Part shown: one piece after another, positions 49,895 through 62,789 of the stretch
How positions within the stretch are numbered: the first letter of the stretch is position 1
Layout: each line of letters starts with the position of its first letter
Source of the DNA: Nipponacmea schrenckii
Lineage: Eukaryota > Mollusca > Gastropoda > Lottiidae
DNA: 64,000 nucleotides
Assembly (NCBI GenBank): GCA_030562195.1
Contig: JAUJPP010000006.1
Coordinates: 1,426,001-1,490,000 of the forward strand
Reading direction: 5' to 3'
Notes under the pieces: generated by a model
The model's input: the letters and a program-made list of their open reading frames with translations, nothing else
Told to the model about the DNA's origin: nothing
Database searches by the model: none
Made by a program: the position numbers and the translations under genes

Positions 49895-50283
49895 TTTATT
49901 TTCTTAAAAGAGCTTTAACCTCACGTTCTTGTGGCGCTCTGAGAACCTGTCAACGAAATCATCTAGATCTATGGGCGCAGAGAGTTCTCGCTGAATATAC
50001 AAGACTTCGAGATCGCTTAATCGAGTGTCTGTCATTGCATTCCTCAAATAAGTTTTGTCAGCTTAATAAACAGGAAACTGCGATCGCAAGCCGCCGATGA
50101 TACCGGAATTGCTATTCCGATTTTGCAAAGACGAAATAATGCACTAAAAACGTCCTGATAGTGATCTAAAAATACACATGCAGATAAACTATAACAGCGT
50201 TTTGGTTGTACTCCCCCAAAACAACCAAGACACCATGTAAACAATATTAAGGGATAGTTTATATTATCACCGGTTTTAAACAC
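49895..50283 (-). pseudogene. hAT-type transposase C-terminal dimerisation region
   Basis: IGIAIPVSSAACDRSFLFIK matches the hAT dimerisation motif (IPVSSA-x-CERSFS). After a small shift, TYLRNAMTDTRLSDLEVLYI and IDLDDFVDRFSERHK continue. The catalytic region is absent. Confidence 0.72.
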
Positions 50284-50299
50284 ACATCTATTCCATGAT

Positions 50300-50560
50300 C
50301 TTTTAAGCCTTATTTTCTCAAGCCAACATCTTTCAACAAGTTCTAGCGAAAACGCCTACTTCTGATTTACTGAGAAAGGTCTAATTCCGAATTTCTGAGA
50401 AACGTCTTATTTTCTCATTTACTTAGAAAAGTTTGATTCCCATTTACTGAGAAACATCTCATTTCCTATATTAAGGAAAGTCGTTTTCCCTTTACTAAGA
50501 CAGACCTCATTCTCATGTACTGAGATCGCCCACTTTCCTGAGAAAAAAATGAGCCTCCCT
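50300..50560. repeat. degenerate TTTACTGAGAAA repeat
   Basis: About seven irregular units of roughly 35 bp built around CATTTACTGAGAAACATCTC. Confidence 0.55.
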
Positions 50561-50667
50561 ACATCGTTTGTGTGTTAACAAGGGATAATTAATAACACCT
50601 TATCACAGATAAAGTCTACATATTTATTTATATAAATAATTGTTTCAATTTTATCGAAAATATGAAT

Positions 50668-53002
50668 TTATCCATATCGTTTACGTCGACATTCTCCATT
50701 CTCTAATTCATATCCATATTTACATTGCTGGCAGCTGTTGGCACTGGAACACCTCTTGCAATTCCTGTTTTACATGCTGAAATAAGATATACAATAATTA
50801 CACATTTATATACTTTATATTTATGATACAGTTAATAATATGTACTCCTTAATCAAGAAACAAGACCGGGGTACGATGTTACAAATGATTATATCAATAT
50901 ATACAAAAAGGATACATGGTATATCAGATTACCAGCGTACCGAATAATTTATATCAGATCACCAGTATATCTAAAGACCCAATAATTCATGAAGCTAAGG
51001 TATTTGCCAGTTTATTTTTATATCGCAACTGAACAATGTCTAATATTAATAAACTCTTACCGGTACAGAATGGTCCAGCAGGAGAATTATAGCAATATTT
51101 CCCTTCCCCACAATGACTCGCTGGTACACAAACACCCATTCTGAAATATAATTAAAAAAACTAGTAGATACGGTGGCTCTTATATATGACAGTCCCTTTT
51201 CCAAAAGCCCCAAATAAGTTCTATATTTTAAATTTCTAGGTTTTCACCCAGTATTCAGAAAAACTGAAAACTTTAAAAAGGCAATGTCGTATATGGGCCA
51301 CAGTAAGTAGAAATTATATACCGGAAGAAAATTATGTTGATAAATTTTGTTGTTTGCAAGGAAAACATACAATTTGCCATTAAGAAAAAAACTAGTTTAT
51401 AAATTATCATGACAGTATTTTTTTATTCACAGATATTTTTTAGTATAAACAATGAACAGATCAAATCTGGCTTAATAGTTTCCAAAACCTCTTTTATTTA
51501 ATTGAATTCGTACTACTTTCATTCGTGTTTTCCATTGAAACCTACAATTTGCGAATACGAAGAGTATTTGACCCCCACCCCACACCAATACTTAAACTTT
51601 TAAATCATTTTACAATAGCGTAAAATTGCCTGAGTGCTCTAGAGAATTGTTTTAACCGGGTTCGGCCTTATCATCAAATGTTTCCTATGAACTCTACTGG
51701 TGCTGCACTATACTACGTCCCGTTTGTATATTTCCAATTACTATTGATCAACACTCTAATCAACTGCGTACCATATTATAATCGCCCAGAGGGTGGAAAT
51801 ATCTCGTATACTCACCGTCTTGTATAATTATTACAATAGCCTGGTTGACATCTTATACATCCGTTACTAAAACATTGGCTATCAGCACAACCAATAGGAC
51901 ATGCTAAAATATTAAAACATTGGCTATCAACACAGTCAAGACTACAAGCTAAGAAATTTCAAATATGTGGCTTTAATACGTACAACATTGGACAAAAAAG
52001 TCAATGCTAATTATCAAGTCAAGTGCAATAACTCAAAAACATTTCATCGAAAAATCGTCCATTTCGAACTTGACCAAAATCTCATCAACTTCAATGATCA
52101 CACCAATTTTCATTCAAATCAGATGAAAACTGTATTGTCTATTGCATTCACAAGTCTATTTCAACGCGTTTTGTCTAAGTCAAGGGCAATAACTAAAAAA
52201 TCGTTATTAAACTTATCCAGCATCTTATGAATATAATTTCCATTCAAATCAAATGAGAACTGTTGTCTCTATCGCGTTCACTGTCTATTTCGACGCGTTT
52301 TGACTAAGCCAGGTGCAATAACTCCACAACAGTTCATCGGAAAATCGTCAATTTTGAACTTGACCAAGATCTTATCAACCTCAATGATCACAACAAATTT
52401 CATTCAAATCCGATTAAATTTATAAAGTGGGCCAGTTTCGGAACAGTAGATAAGGACATTTGAAATCAGCATTTTGATAACATACAAAAAACAAAATATT
52501 AGGAAAAATAAAGCGTAACTCTATTATTTTACAAACCAATAATCGAGGATTTCTACCGATTCAAAGGAGCCGTGGTGGCTCAGTGAATTAGATGTGAATT
52601 TACAATCGAGTTAGACCTGAAAGTCCAGGGTTCAATCACGTCAAAGGTCGAGATGAACTTTCGAATTTTTCAGCCCGGTTCCCCCTTGGCAGTGATGCTG
52701 GTCAGAGGGGCTGACATGGAAAAAGCGTCTAGTCGTTCGGATGAGACAATAAACCGAGGCCCCGTGTGCTACAGGCCGTAAGGTGCAGAAGGCAGAGAAG
52801 GACGTAAATCTCCATTCATTTCATTTCTATTACAAACGATCCATCTTCATTAGCCGATTAGATGTAGAAGAATAGGACGTAAATCTCCATTCATTTCATT
52901 TCTACCTACTCAAATTTAAAATATCAACTTACGAAATGAGAACGGGTTCGCTTCTGATAAAACCACCAACATCAAACAAATCGCAACGATAAATATCTTC
53001 AT
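50668..53002 (-). CDS. small secreted cysteine-rich protein, one frameshift in last exon
   Basis: Exons: 52933-53002, 51816-51903, 51061-51140, 50668-50776. Exon 1 encodes a clear signal peptide (MKIFIVAICLMLVVLSEANP). Exons 2-3 give CPIGCADSQCFSNGCIRCQP, GYCNNYTR and MGVCVPASHCGEGKYCYN. In exon 4 the natural continuation, NCKRCSSANSCQQCKYGYEL then ENGECRRKRYG-stop, is one base out of phase after CKT, so a single base is missing near 50,760. About 115 residues in all, with C-x2-3-C and C-x5-C spacing like EGF- or furin-type cysteine-rich modules. A minus AATAAA lies about 41 bp past the stop. Function is unknown; it is predicted to be extracellular. Just upstream of exon 2, 51,905-51,955 is a degenerate duplicate of that exon's start. 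Confidence 0.65.
51965..52435. repeat. CAAGGGCAATAAC-type dispersed repeat, tandemly duplicated (intron)
   Basis: Two to three units of about 170-190 bp sharing AAGTCAAGGGCAATAACT, TTCATTCAAATCAGATGA and TCTATTTCAACGCGTTTTG. Family members occur at 21,965 and 30,665. Confidence 0.7.
52566..52828 (+). mobile_element. tRNA-derived SINE, full length
   Basis: The head GAGCCGTGGTGGCTCAGTGA holds the A box (TGGCTCAGTGA at 52,576). The B box is GGTTCAATCAC at 52,629. The body follows (CCCTTGGCAGTGATGCTGGT; CAATAAACCGAGGCCCCGTG) and a CATTTCATTTC tail. A second tail-only copy (52,832-52,903) follows at once. This is the best reference for the other copies in the window. Confidence 0.88.
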
Positions 53003-53403
53003 TTTCAAAACTGTAACTAAGTAACGTAACGCTTATTAAGATAGGGGTTTCTCGACTATATTACTGATGCTGATATAAAAGTGTTTTCAATTTATACTTG
53101 ACTACATCCGGGTTTATTAACTGCGCAATGACTGATTTTTATCTGTTAGATACGATCGGATGACATAAATTAATGTACAAAATAGGTTTAGATGACATTT
53201 GTCGTGTTGGTTTACAAAATTTGTGAAATAAAGTTTTTAACAAGTTCTCAAATGTTTGGCAAAGCGTGCTGATTAGCGGTCGTTCGAACAAAGATCTGTA
53301 CGTTATTTACGTGATATAGAATAACAATTATCATGCCTCATTAATCCTGTCTTTTGTTGCGATCAGAATACACCGAAAACTGTCCTTGTGAGATGTTTTG
53401 TTA

Positions 53404-53735
53404 ATATCAAAGAGGGGGTATATTAATGATGGGCGGGGGGAATTGGTCATATTAAAGGAGGGGGGTAATATCAAAGAGGGGGGGGGATGGTAATATCAAA
53501 GGGGGGGGTAATTTCAAAGGGGGGAGCAATTTCAAAGGGGGGTAATATCCAAGGGGAGGGAGGGTATTATGAAAGGGCGGGGGGGGGGGGGTGGTAATAT
53601 CAAAAGGGGGATAATATCAAAGGGGGGGGGGTAATATTAAAGGGGGGGTATCATGAAAGGGCGGGGGTGGGGTGCTAATATCAAAATGGGGATTAATAAC
53701 AAAGGGGGGTAATATTAAAGGGGCAATATAGTTTG
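53404..53735 (+). repeat. G-run minisatellite, strong G-quadruplex potential
   Basis: About 15 irregular units of GGGGGGTAATATCAAA with G runs of 4-11. Many sets of four G runs lie within 60 bp on the plus strand. It is about 400 bp upstream of the cysteine-rich gene start. Confidence 0.9.
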
Positions 53736-55724
53736 AATACCGCTGGTCTATAATATATCTGTTAGAAATTGCTTGACTTGAAGTAAAACCAGACCACATC
53801 ATTTCGCAACAACGCAGGTAATATTATAATAATAATATTAACGTATTATTTCCTATATTCTATATATAAACTAATCTATAATTTATATTTCCTGTTATCT
53901 AGGTGTCTACTGTATCAATAATTCACATTTTCTAGGGAAGAAAGGAGAAAAAAAATCAAAGATTTGCCCAAAGAAAACCCGGACAATTTGAGAACCGATA
54001 CAGTTTTACCGTAAACAATTTTTAAAGAAGATGAACAGTTGACCGAAAACATCATTACCGACACATGGTTTTCACCCTCTCGGTTCACCTTTTCCGACGG
54101 CTCCGTCCATTACTGTTTTGTACCAACCGATTCCGCGTTTTACCCAGAAGGGAATACGCTGCGCTCCTGGATATGTCTGCTGATTTTAAAATATTATTCA
54201 CCGAGTGCAGTGCTGTATGATTATATGAATCTATGAACTACAGAAGGGAATCTGATCTACATGTCAATCGATATAAAATGACCTATTAAAGTAGGTAAAA
54301 TATATTAGGTGTCAAACCCCACGAGGATGTGAAATAAAATAAATCATCGCTTTAGAATAATTTATTTAGTATTAAGTTGTTTATTTTGCATCAGGAAATT
54401 CGTAAAACAACCAGAACACTCGACGGGGAACTCTCGGTAATTATACAGTGACAGTTCATCAAGTTATTACCAGTGGATCCAGGACAAAATAAAAACAAAC
54501 CAATTCTAGTTGCCTAATCGTGCACTGAAACACATTTTTTTGTTCAATTAAGTTTCCAATAGAGTCAATTTTACTTCCGATGAATTCTTGATAATGTCGT
54601 AATTTGATATCAATAAAAACAAATAATAGACATAACTCGTTGTGGTCTGAAAGACTTTTAAATTTAGTGGTTCTTTCCCTTTCTCTAATCAAACAAGAAA
54701 TGACACAGGAGGACCATATGTCATTTTAATTGGGTAAACCAGTACCAGATACATCTACCAGTATAAAAAGCGATTTATTTCGCACTCATTCTTCTGCATC
54801 AAAATTTCATTTTATTTTCCAAAATCTAATTTCCCAAAACCTAATAGAAATGACAATATCAGAAAAACGTTGACCAAAATAAGGCATGTACGACTAAATG
54901 GATTTAAGAGAATGGGATGTCGAAAAATACTACGGACTACATTTGTTTAAGTGATGTTTGATCTGAAGAATACTGAATAAGAAGATATATATCTATATAT
55001 ATGGTGGGCGTGAATACGTAGTAGTAAGGATTTAAACTCGAGATTAATCCTAAACAATCCGACATAGTAGATTGAGAGGAAGTTCCACACTGAACTTTGG
55101 TATTTAATGATTAGAGACAATTCACATTTTCATACGAATTACTACTTAGCCATCAGATAAATCCTGTACCACAGTTTTAACTCGTTTTATAGACTGGTTA
55201 ACATTTCACAATGACTACAAAATACCTCATTATCCAGCCTTATATTCCCCGACCATTTCTACCAAGTCATAACTACTTATAGTAAATAAACAGAGTACCA
55301 CAAAACAACCCAGATATCCATAACAACATGTCAGCAAAGCATAGGTAGGAGCTCATGATATCAATCATACGTGAGTAGATATTTCATAATGAAAAGTGAT
55401 ATCGGGCCATTCCCGTCAGTGTTACTAAAAAAAATCAACAAACACGACCATGAGGATGACAAAAACAAACCAAAACAACGACTTGACAAATGAATTATAA
55501 AATTTGAAGGGAGGTAACTGATGGAAATATTCAAAACAAATATGGACTCAGACTCGTAATTTATTTGCCATTTGTTTCCATGTTAAATCACGAAATACAA
55601 CCTTCTATAACGTTTTCCACAACTCTCATCGAAACTGTGGAATTTGTTTCTGGACAAATATTCAGTTTGGCCCCCTTGATATATAAACAGTTGTGTATTT
55701 TATTTTATTTAATCACTTGAGAAC
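53736..55724. other. intergenic, no gene recognised
   Basis: AT-rich. A 65-codon frame at 54,039-54,236 has no recognisable motif. No splice-consistent exon set was found. Confidence 0.4.
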
Positions 55725-56345
55725 GTTACCTGTATGTGAAATAAAAAGTTACCTGTATGTGTTATGAAACGTTTCCTGTATGTGAAATAAAAAGTTACCT
55801 GTATGTGTGATGAAACGTTACCTGTATGTGAAATAAAAAGTTACCTGTATGTGTTATGAAACGTTTCCTGTATCTGTAATGAAACGTCACCTGTATGTGT
55901 AATGAAATGTTACCTGTACGTGTAATGAAACGTTACCTGTATGTGTAATGAAACGTTACCTGTATGTGTAATGAAACGTTACCTGTATGTGTGATGAAAC
56001 GTTACCTGTATGTGTAATAAAACGTTACCTGTATGTGTAATGAAAAGTTACCTGTATGTGTAATGAAACGTTACCTGTATGTGTATTGAAACGTTACCTG
56101 TATGTGTGATGAAACTTTAGCTGTATGTGTAATGAAACGTTACCTGTATGTGTAATGAAACGTAACCTGTATGTGTAATGAAACGTTACCTGTATGTGTG
56201 ATGAAACGTTACCTGTATGTGTAATGAAATGTTACCTGTATGTGTAATGAAACATTACCTGTATGTGTAATGAAACGTTACCTGTATGTGTAATGAAACG
56301 TTACCTGTATGTGTAATGAAACGTTACCTGTATGTGTAATGAAAC
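55725..56345. repeat. 23-bp minisatellite, about 27 copies
   Basis: Unit AATGAAACGTTACCTGTATG plus TGT. The first copies alternate with an AAATAAAAAGTTACC variant. Confidence 0.93.
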
Positions 56346-56539
56346 GTTGTGTTTAAAAGAATAAATAGAAGTCTATTTCAATAAAATTGTTGTCTTTTAA
56401 TGAGCAGTGATACTTCTAAATTTCGTTCAAGGATTATAAATATTCAATATTCATAACTTTAAACATCCAATTGCCTCTCACTGTTCACAAAACGATCATT
56501 GTATTAAAGTATTTAGCCTAATTGTTGTTTGTTGATTCA

Positions 56540-57200
56540 GGTTCGAGACCGTGAATCGGTCGATATTTAGGCAATCTTAAGAAAATACGTACGAAACACA
56601 CGACCTGTCAAAAAATGGGGGGAAACTAAGGTCTGTTTGCCTCATGAAACCTTTTGGGTACCGATAAATTATTACGTTCTGCCTAAGGCTCGGTTCGGTA
56701 GAAAAAAATCGTAATGTAAAAGGGCCTAAGTGAGTCAGGCACGGTTAAATCCGTGTCGGGCCTGGCCCACCTAAAAGAGGTGGTCTCGGTCCGGACCTGG
56801 CACGCTTTGAGTATAGTGTAAACGCAAACCGTGACCGACTCACTTTGAATGCTTTGATTGCGCATGTCCGGAAGTTTGTTATCATTTCGCGCGACGCAAA
56901 TACGTGAATTGGAGAATTGGCATCGAACAAGTTGATTAGATTGTTGCCTTATATGAAGTTTTCTTCGCCTTATAAGCGTATTTATCATTTTAAACAAAAA
57001 CATCATAATTAGGAAGTTCACATTTCCCGCCATGTTGGATTCTGTTTCGTGTTCTCTCCGTCTAGAGAGCTCCATTACTTCCGGTGAATAAGCGAGTCCG
57101 GCTCGCTTGTTCAACGTATTATGTAAAAGGTTCAAAATATGCGAGCCTGGCACGGAGCCTGGCACGGAGCCTGGCACGGTTCACTTGTACGGTATAGTTT
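56540..57200. other. GC- and CpG-richer island with short direct repeats
   Basis: Clearly higher in GC and CpG than its surroundings. Contains a triple GAGCCTGGCACG (57,142-57,178), several GGCACGG/CCGTGCC words in both directions, and a CCGCCATGTTGGATTC motif on the plus strand (57,029). A 164-codon minus frame (56,683-57,177) crosses it but has no recognisable domain. It could be a DNA transposon remnant or a CpG-island promoter. Confidence 0.45.
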
Positions 57201-57224
57201 TTCGTTGAAAAATCAAAAAGTCAA

Positions 57225-57443
57225 ACTCGCTGAGCTACCACTGCTTCCTGCTGACAGGGTTAAAGTATTATCTCAATCTATTGATTTGATCTATTGGATT
57301 GAACCCTGGACCGTCATGTTAGCGAGCAAGCATCTAACTCAGTGACAGCTTTGGAAGTATTATCTCGACCTAAACCGGGATTTAACCTTGGACCTTCTGG
57401 CTAGCGAGCAAGCATTAAACCCACTGAGCCACCACGGCTTCCT
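57225..57443 (-). mobile_element. two SINE tRNA-like heads in tandem, reverse
   Basis: Heads end at about 57,243 (CTCGCTGAGCTACCACTGCT) and 57,443 (CCACTGAGCCACCACGGCTT). Each has an AACCCTGGACCGTC or AACCTTGGACCTTC B-box side. No bodies were seen. Confidence 0.7.
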
Positions 57444-58759
57444 TTTCAACAAAGAATATCCGAACGCTGTAAAACACTTTCACTGGACAATGGATGAGAA
57501 CAATTTATATCATCAAGAAGTTTGATAAACATGACAATGCCATTGTTTGAAATTGTCATTATTATAATCTTTTAGTAACCTATTGAATTGATACGATTCT
57601 CTTTTCATAATATTTCTTCTATTGGAATTAATCTTTATAACTTTTCTAAGACTGAGAATGTACAGAAATAAACAAAGTGGGTGTTTCTTTATATGATGTA
57701 TTGAGCTTGATTTAATAAGAAATCTTGAGACCATATGGCAATTATTGTAATCAGAATCAATTTTGATGATAAATGTTGCTTTGTTTTAAATTGCCTATAA
57801 CGAGACTGTTACCTATATTTGCTTTATAGCTAAATGGGGGCCGCTGTTATTTTATTATAGCGTGTATCTGTTAAAAGAACACTAGCGAAGCTTTCAAAGT
57901 TTATTTCAAAATATAACGAGTTATTTGGAATAGTTCCATCTTGTATTCGTGGAGTTTTATCTTGTACTCTGCAGATTAAACACATGAGGTGGATTAGAAA
58001 TGGGAAGAAATGGAGATTACCGGTTTGGTTTTATTTTCATCCAATCAGATTAGATTAATCCTATTACATCATCAACTAGCTTTCGTGATTGACACTTAAC
58101 TTCCATTTTTACTTTTTCCTGCTTTTCCCTAAGCCAATGACCTTTTGGTTTTTAATTAATTAAAATAAATATTAAACGGTCTACAAACTTCAAAATTCAA
58201 AAAAAAAATTAAAAGCTGAGTTGACGAATCTACAGTGTCTGACCCAACTTTCAGATTATTAACATGTAAGAGTTGGGTTAGGGTTAGGGTTAGGGTTAGG
58301 GTCGTATTTATTTTTTATACTAACACTTTTCCTTTTAAAATTGATATCGAACGCTAGGACGTAAAACCCCGCGTTATTCTGTATTTCTTAGTCACGAAAC
58401 CAACAGACAGTAAAAATGATAGGAATTGTTGAACCGTCTCTATTGAAACACATCATTACAACACAACCGACATTTTCATCATCCAAACTCATTTATCTCG
58501 AACCCTAATTCAATCCAAAATGAATTCTTTCGTTTCCTAGCCGAAAAATAGTAGTATAAATGTCAAGAAATTTGTACGTTAAATTAATCAGGAAATTTCT
58601 ACTTTCTTTTCGTGATCAGACATCAAATCAGAGCGGACAACACATTCATCTTTTTTCAATATAGGTATATCGTCACAGGGTCTGAACAATTCAATTACTC
58701 TCTTAGATATTTGTTACTTGACAACTTGTATATTGTGTTATACCCCCGGTCGAACCTAA
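57444..58759. other. intergenic, no gene seen
   Basis: AT-rich. Holds the telomere-type block at 58,278-58,301. No conserved frame was recognised. Confidence 0.4.
58278..58301 (+). repeat. interstitial telomere-type repeat
   Basis: Four perfect TTAGGG units, preceded by GTTGGG. Confidence 0.95.
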
Positions 58760-60440
58760 AGATGCACCGCTCTAGGTCACTAGTATTAGGTGTTGGTGAA
58801 AGTATATAATCTCCTATAGAAGCACTGGTCTAGGTCACAAGTATTAGGTGTTGGTGAAAGTATATACTCTCCTATAGAAACACTGGTCTAGGTCACAAGT
58901 ATAAGGTGTTGTGGAAAGTATATACTCTCCTATAGAAGCACTGGTCTAGGTCACTAGTATTAGGTGTTGGTGAAAGTATATATTCCTATAGAAACACTGG
59001 TCTAGGTCACTAGTATTAGGTGTTGGTGAAAGTATATAATCTCCTATAGAAACACTGGTCTAGGTCACTAGTATTAGGTGTTGGTGAAAGTATATAATCT
59101 CCTATAGAAACACTGTCTAGGTCACAAGTATTAGGTGTTGGTGAAAGTATATACTCTGCTATAGAAGCACTGGTCTAGGTCACTAGTATTAGGTGTTGGT
59201 GAAAGTATATAATCTCCTATAGAAACACTGGTCTAGGTCACTAGTATTAGGTGTTGGTGAAAGTATATAATCTCCTATAGAAACACTGGTCTAGGTCACA
59301 AGTATTAGGTGTTGTGGAAAGTATATACTCTCCTATAGAAACACTGGTCTAGGTCACAAGTATTAGGTGTTGGTGAAAGTATATACTCTTCTATAGAAAC
59401 ACTGGTCTAGGTCACAAGTATTAGGTGTTGGTGAAAGTATATACTCTCCTATAGAAACACTGGTCTTTGTCACAAGTATTAGGTGTTATAAGAGATATAT
59501 TCCGATAGAAACACTGGTCTAGGTCACAAGTATTAGGTGTTGGTGAAAGTATATACTCTTCTATCGAGGCACTGGTCTTTGTCACAAGTATTAGGTGTTA
59601 TAAGAGATACTCTCCTATATAAGCACTGGCCTAGGTCGCAAGTATTAGGTGTTGTGGAAAGTATATACTCTCCTATAGAATCACTGGTCTAGGTCACAAG
59701 TATTAGATGTTATAAGAGATACTCTCCTTTTGAAGCACTGACCTAGGTCACAAGTTTTAGGTGTTATAAAAGATACTCTCCTATAAAAGCACTGGTCTAG
59801 GTCACAAGTATTAGGTGTTGGTGAAAGTATATACTCACCTATAGAAACACTGGTCTAGGTCACAGGAATTAGGTGTTGGTGAAAGTATATACTCTCCTAT
59901 ATAAGCACTGGTCTTTGTCACAAGTATTGTGTGTTATAAGAGATATTCTCCTATAGAAAAACTGGTCTAGGTAACAAGTATTAGGTGTTGGTGAAAGTAT
60001 ATACTCTGCTATAGAAGCACTGGTCTAGGTCACAAGTATAAGGTGCTGTGGAAAGTATATACTCTCCTATAGAATCACTGATCTAGGTCACAAGTATTAG
60101 GTGTTGTAGAAAGTATATAGTCTCTTATAGAAGTACTGGACTAGGTCACAGGTATATCGTGTTGTGGAAAGTATATACTCTCCTATAGAATCTCTGGTCT
60201 AGGTCACAAGTATTAGGTTTTGTGGAAAGTATATACTCTCCTATAGCAGCACTGGTCTAGGTCACAAGTATTAGGTGTTGGTGAAAGTATATACTCTCCT
60301 ATAGAAACACTGCCTAGGTCACAAGTATTAGGTGTTTTAGAAGATACTCTACCATATATGCACTGGTCTCAAGTCACAAGTATTAGGTGTTGTGGAAAGT
60401 ATTTACTCTCCTATATAAGCACTGGTTTAGGGCACAAAAG
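58760..60440. repeat. 58-bp minisatellite, about 28 copies
   Basis: Unit contains CTCCTATAGAAACACTGGTC, TAGGTCACAAGTATTAGGTG and TTGGTGAAAGTATATACT. Variants carry GTGGAAAG, or a shortened TATAAGAGATA segment, and become commoner to the right. Confidence 0.93.
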
Positions 60441-62789
60441 GGAGGTAACTTTAATTGTAAAAGCGTGAATAAATTATTAATCTAAATATAAACTGAAATA
60501 CCCGCTTTCTCAAGAAAGACAATATTGAATTCAGAAGGAGGTTTATAACCAAAGGCGTAACTGTATGTTTCTGCAGCCACCTTAACCCCTTGTACGCCCC
60601 TCCTCCGATCCTATTCAATTGATTAACATGTTTGTAAACAATGGAGTTTTACGTGGTTAGTGTTCACAGCATTGTGGGGCAATCCAGGTATCTGTCTATG
60701 ACGAAAAAGAAGTGCAAAAGATACACTTTTAAATATATTAATATGATACCCGCTATATAACAAATATTGCTTATTTGAATCTAGTATTAGGCAACAATAA
60801 ATCCTATGGCCTCTTTACACTCTTGATTGTTACTCATTTATTACGTATTTCGACTTTGGCGAAAACGTATTGAAATCGTTCGGATTATTTTATTTTATTT
60901 TTTTTTTTTTTGCGATTCTTGGATAAGTTTGCAGACAAACTGGTAAAAGGTGCAGAAATTCTAAATCTACAGTTGATCTTAGAATGATTTCTATTATCAA
61001 ATAAAACAAAACAGGAAGTTCTATCTCTGACCGGAAGTTGAGGTTTTTTTGCTTTAGCAAGTTTATTTTCAGTTCGATTTTGACCGGATTTTCAGATTTG
61101 AAAACTTCAATGTATTTGTCAACTAACAATTATAGGTTTTAATCAATTAGGTTAAATATTTTACCCAGGATTTGCAATTCAATATCCAAGGGTCATCGGC
61201 AAAAATTTCAGAGCGTGATTTCTCGTTTAATATAAATGGTAAAATTTTGAAACTTCACCAGTTGATAGGCGATATGATTATAATTTTTGAAAAAATGTGA
61301 AAAAAAAAATTCCACTTCCGGTTTAGCCTCAAATGATGTAATTACGTAACTTCCAGTCTATAACTGCTAGGTAAAAAGTGAAAACTGTTTTATAAATAAC
61401 TTGTCAATAGTAATTGATTTGACCTAAATAATTAGGTCAAGCTGCCATATCGGCCGCCAATTTGAATTTTCGTTACAATTCTTAAATCCGAAATTCAGAC
61501 ACTACTGATAGACCGATTTTGATGAAATTTAGCACATAGATGCAATGGATCATTATCTACCTTTTCTTGGAGACCGATTTTCAAATTTCGTATTTTCTTT
61601 CGAATTATTTAAATTTCATTTTTTCACTTTAACGGCTACGGAAGGTGTGACCCACTTAATCTATGACCTTGAAAATTAGGTAAAATAATATTCAATATAT
61701 TGTCTACGAGTAGATATTTTTAAATTTGGCTTAATTAAAAAAATTCATAGAGATAAGTGTACTTAAATACGGCAAAAATTGATAATTTTCATATTTTCGC
61801 CATCATTAACCATTACGGAAGGTGTGACCTAATTATTTTATGACTTTTAAAACTAGGTCAAATGATATTCAATATATTGTCTAGATGTAGGTCATTGCAA
61901 ATTTAGCCTACATAATATTTTAAGGCTCTCGAAATACGTTCATAATTGTAAGCAATTCTAGTTTACTGTTTATATTGTTTAGTCTTGTTATATTATTCGT
62001 GTCCCTTGATAACACTGTCTGTACGAGCAAGTGAAAAAATAAGTTAATAAATGTCAGAAATAGTATATCCATATATCTTGTGCTTCTTAACCTACGCCTA
62101 GTTCTATTTGTCTTATAAGCAATTCTAAAGCTTCACGTGACCTAGAAGAAACAAGAGGTGTGCCTCATAGAAAAATGGTCGTTGTCACGGTTGTACGTTC
62201 TACTGATGTATTGATAACTTGTTGAAATTATTGGTAGGTAATATAATAGTCACCTATAGAATAAACGTCACTGTAAAGTGTCTTCCGTATTGATTAACAG
62301 GGGATATATTAATCCCCCGCTCAAACAACGGATTAACTTTAATAAAAACACAGCCCGGGGGACGTGAGATAGTGAACTAGAAGTTGGACTGGAGCATTCT
62401 ACAATTAACGTGATATCTTGAAATAGTACTTGGTCTGTAGTAAAATCTTCTCTATTGATGCGAGTAAACTAGGGATTAGGAAGTGGGGATAATGAATGAA
62501 ATTTCCCGAATGGTGGACGGCAAGCTTAATTCAGTAAAGGAAATAAGACTTTATATAACAAGGTTGCCAAGTCGGTCATGAGTTTTCATTTGATTAAGCT
62601 ACGTTGACCTAATACTATATGATATACCCTATTGGGATTGTGAAATAAAACCCTCAAGAAACGAGAAAGACAATACTTTGTTTTCGTTAATGCACTTTGT
62701 CTATAAGTGGGATTAGATCGATTGGTGTTTTAATGCATCTTATCAGATCTGTGAGCCAGTAACAGTCAGCATATTAAAAGATCGACAGT
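60441..62789. other. intergenic; duplicated 180-bp segment near 61.63-61.91 kb
   Basis: A SINE tail remnant lies at 60,641-60,668. Two similar segments (61,630-61,730 and 61,811-61,915) share TACGGAAGGTGTGACC and ATATTCAATATATTGTCTA. The region 61,500-61,560 (GATTTTGATGAAATTTAGCA) looks like a dispersed repeat. No gene seen. Confidence 0.45.

Noticed and set aside
52566..52640. tRNA gene
   Set aside because: A and B box-like sequences are present, but there is no full cloverleaf and the stretch continues into a SINE body with many relatives.
56683..57177. 164-codon minus frame as a gene
   Set aside because: No recognisable domain, and the sequence is dominated by short GC-rich repeats; kept only as an unexplained region.
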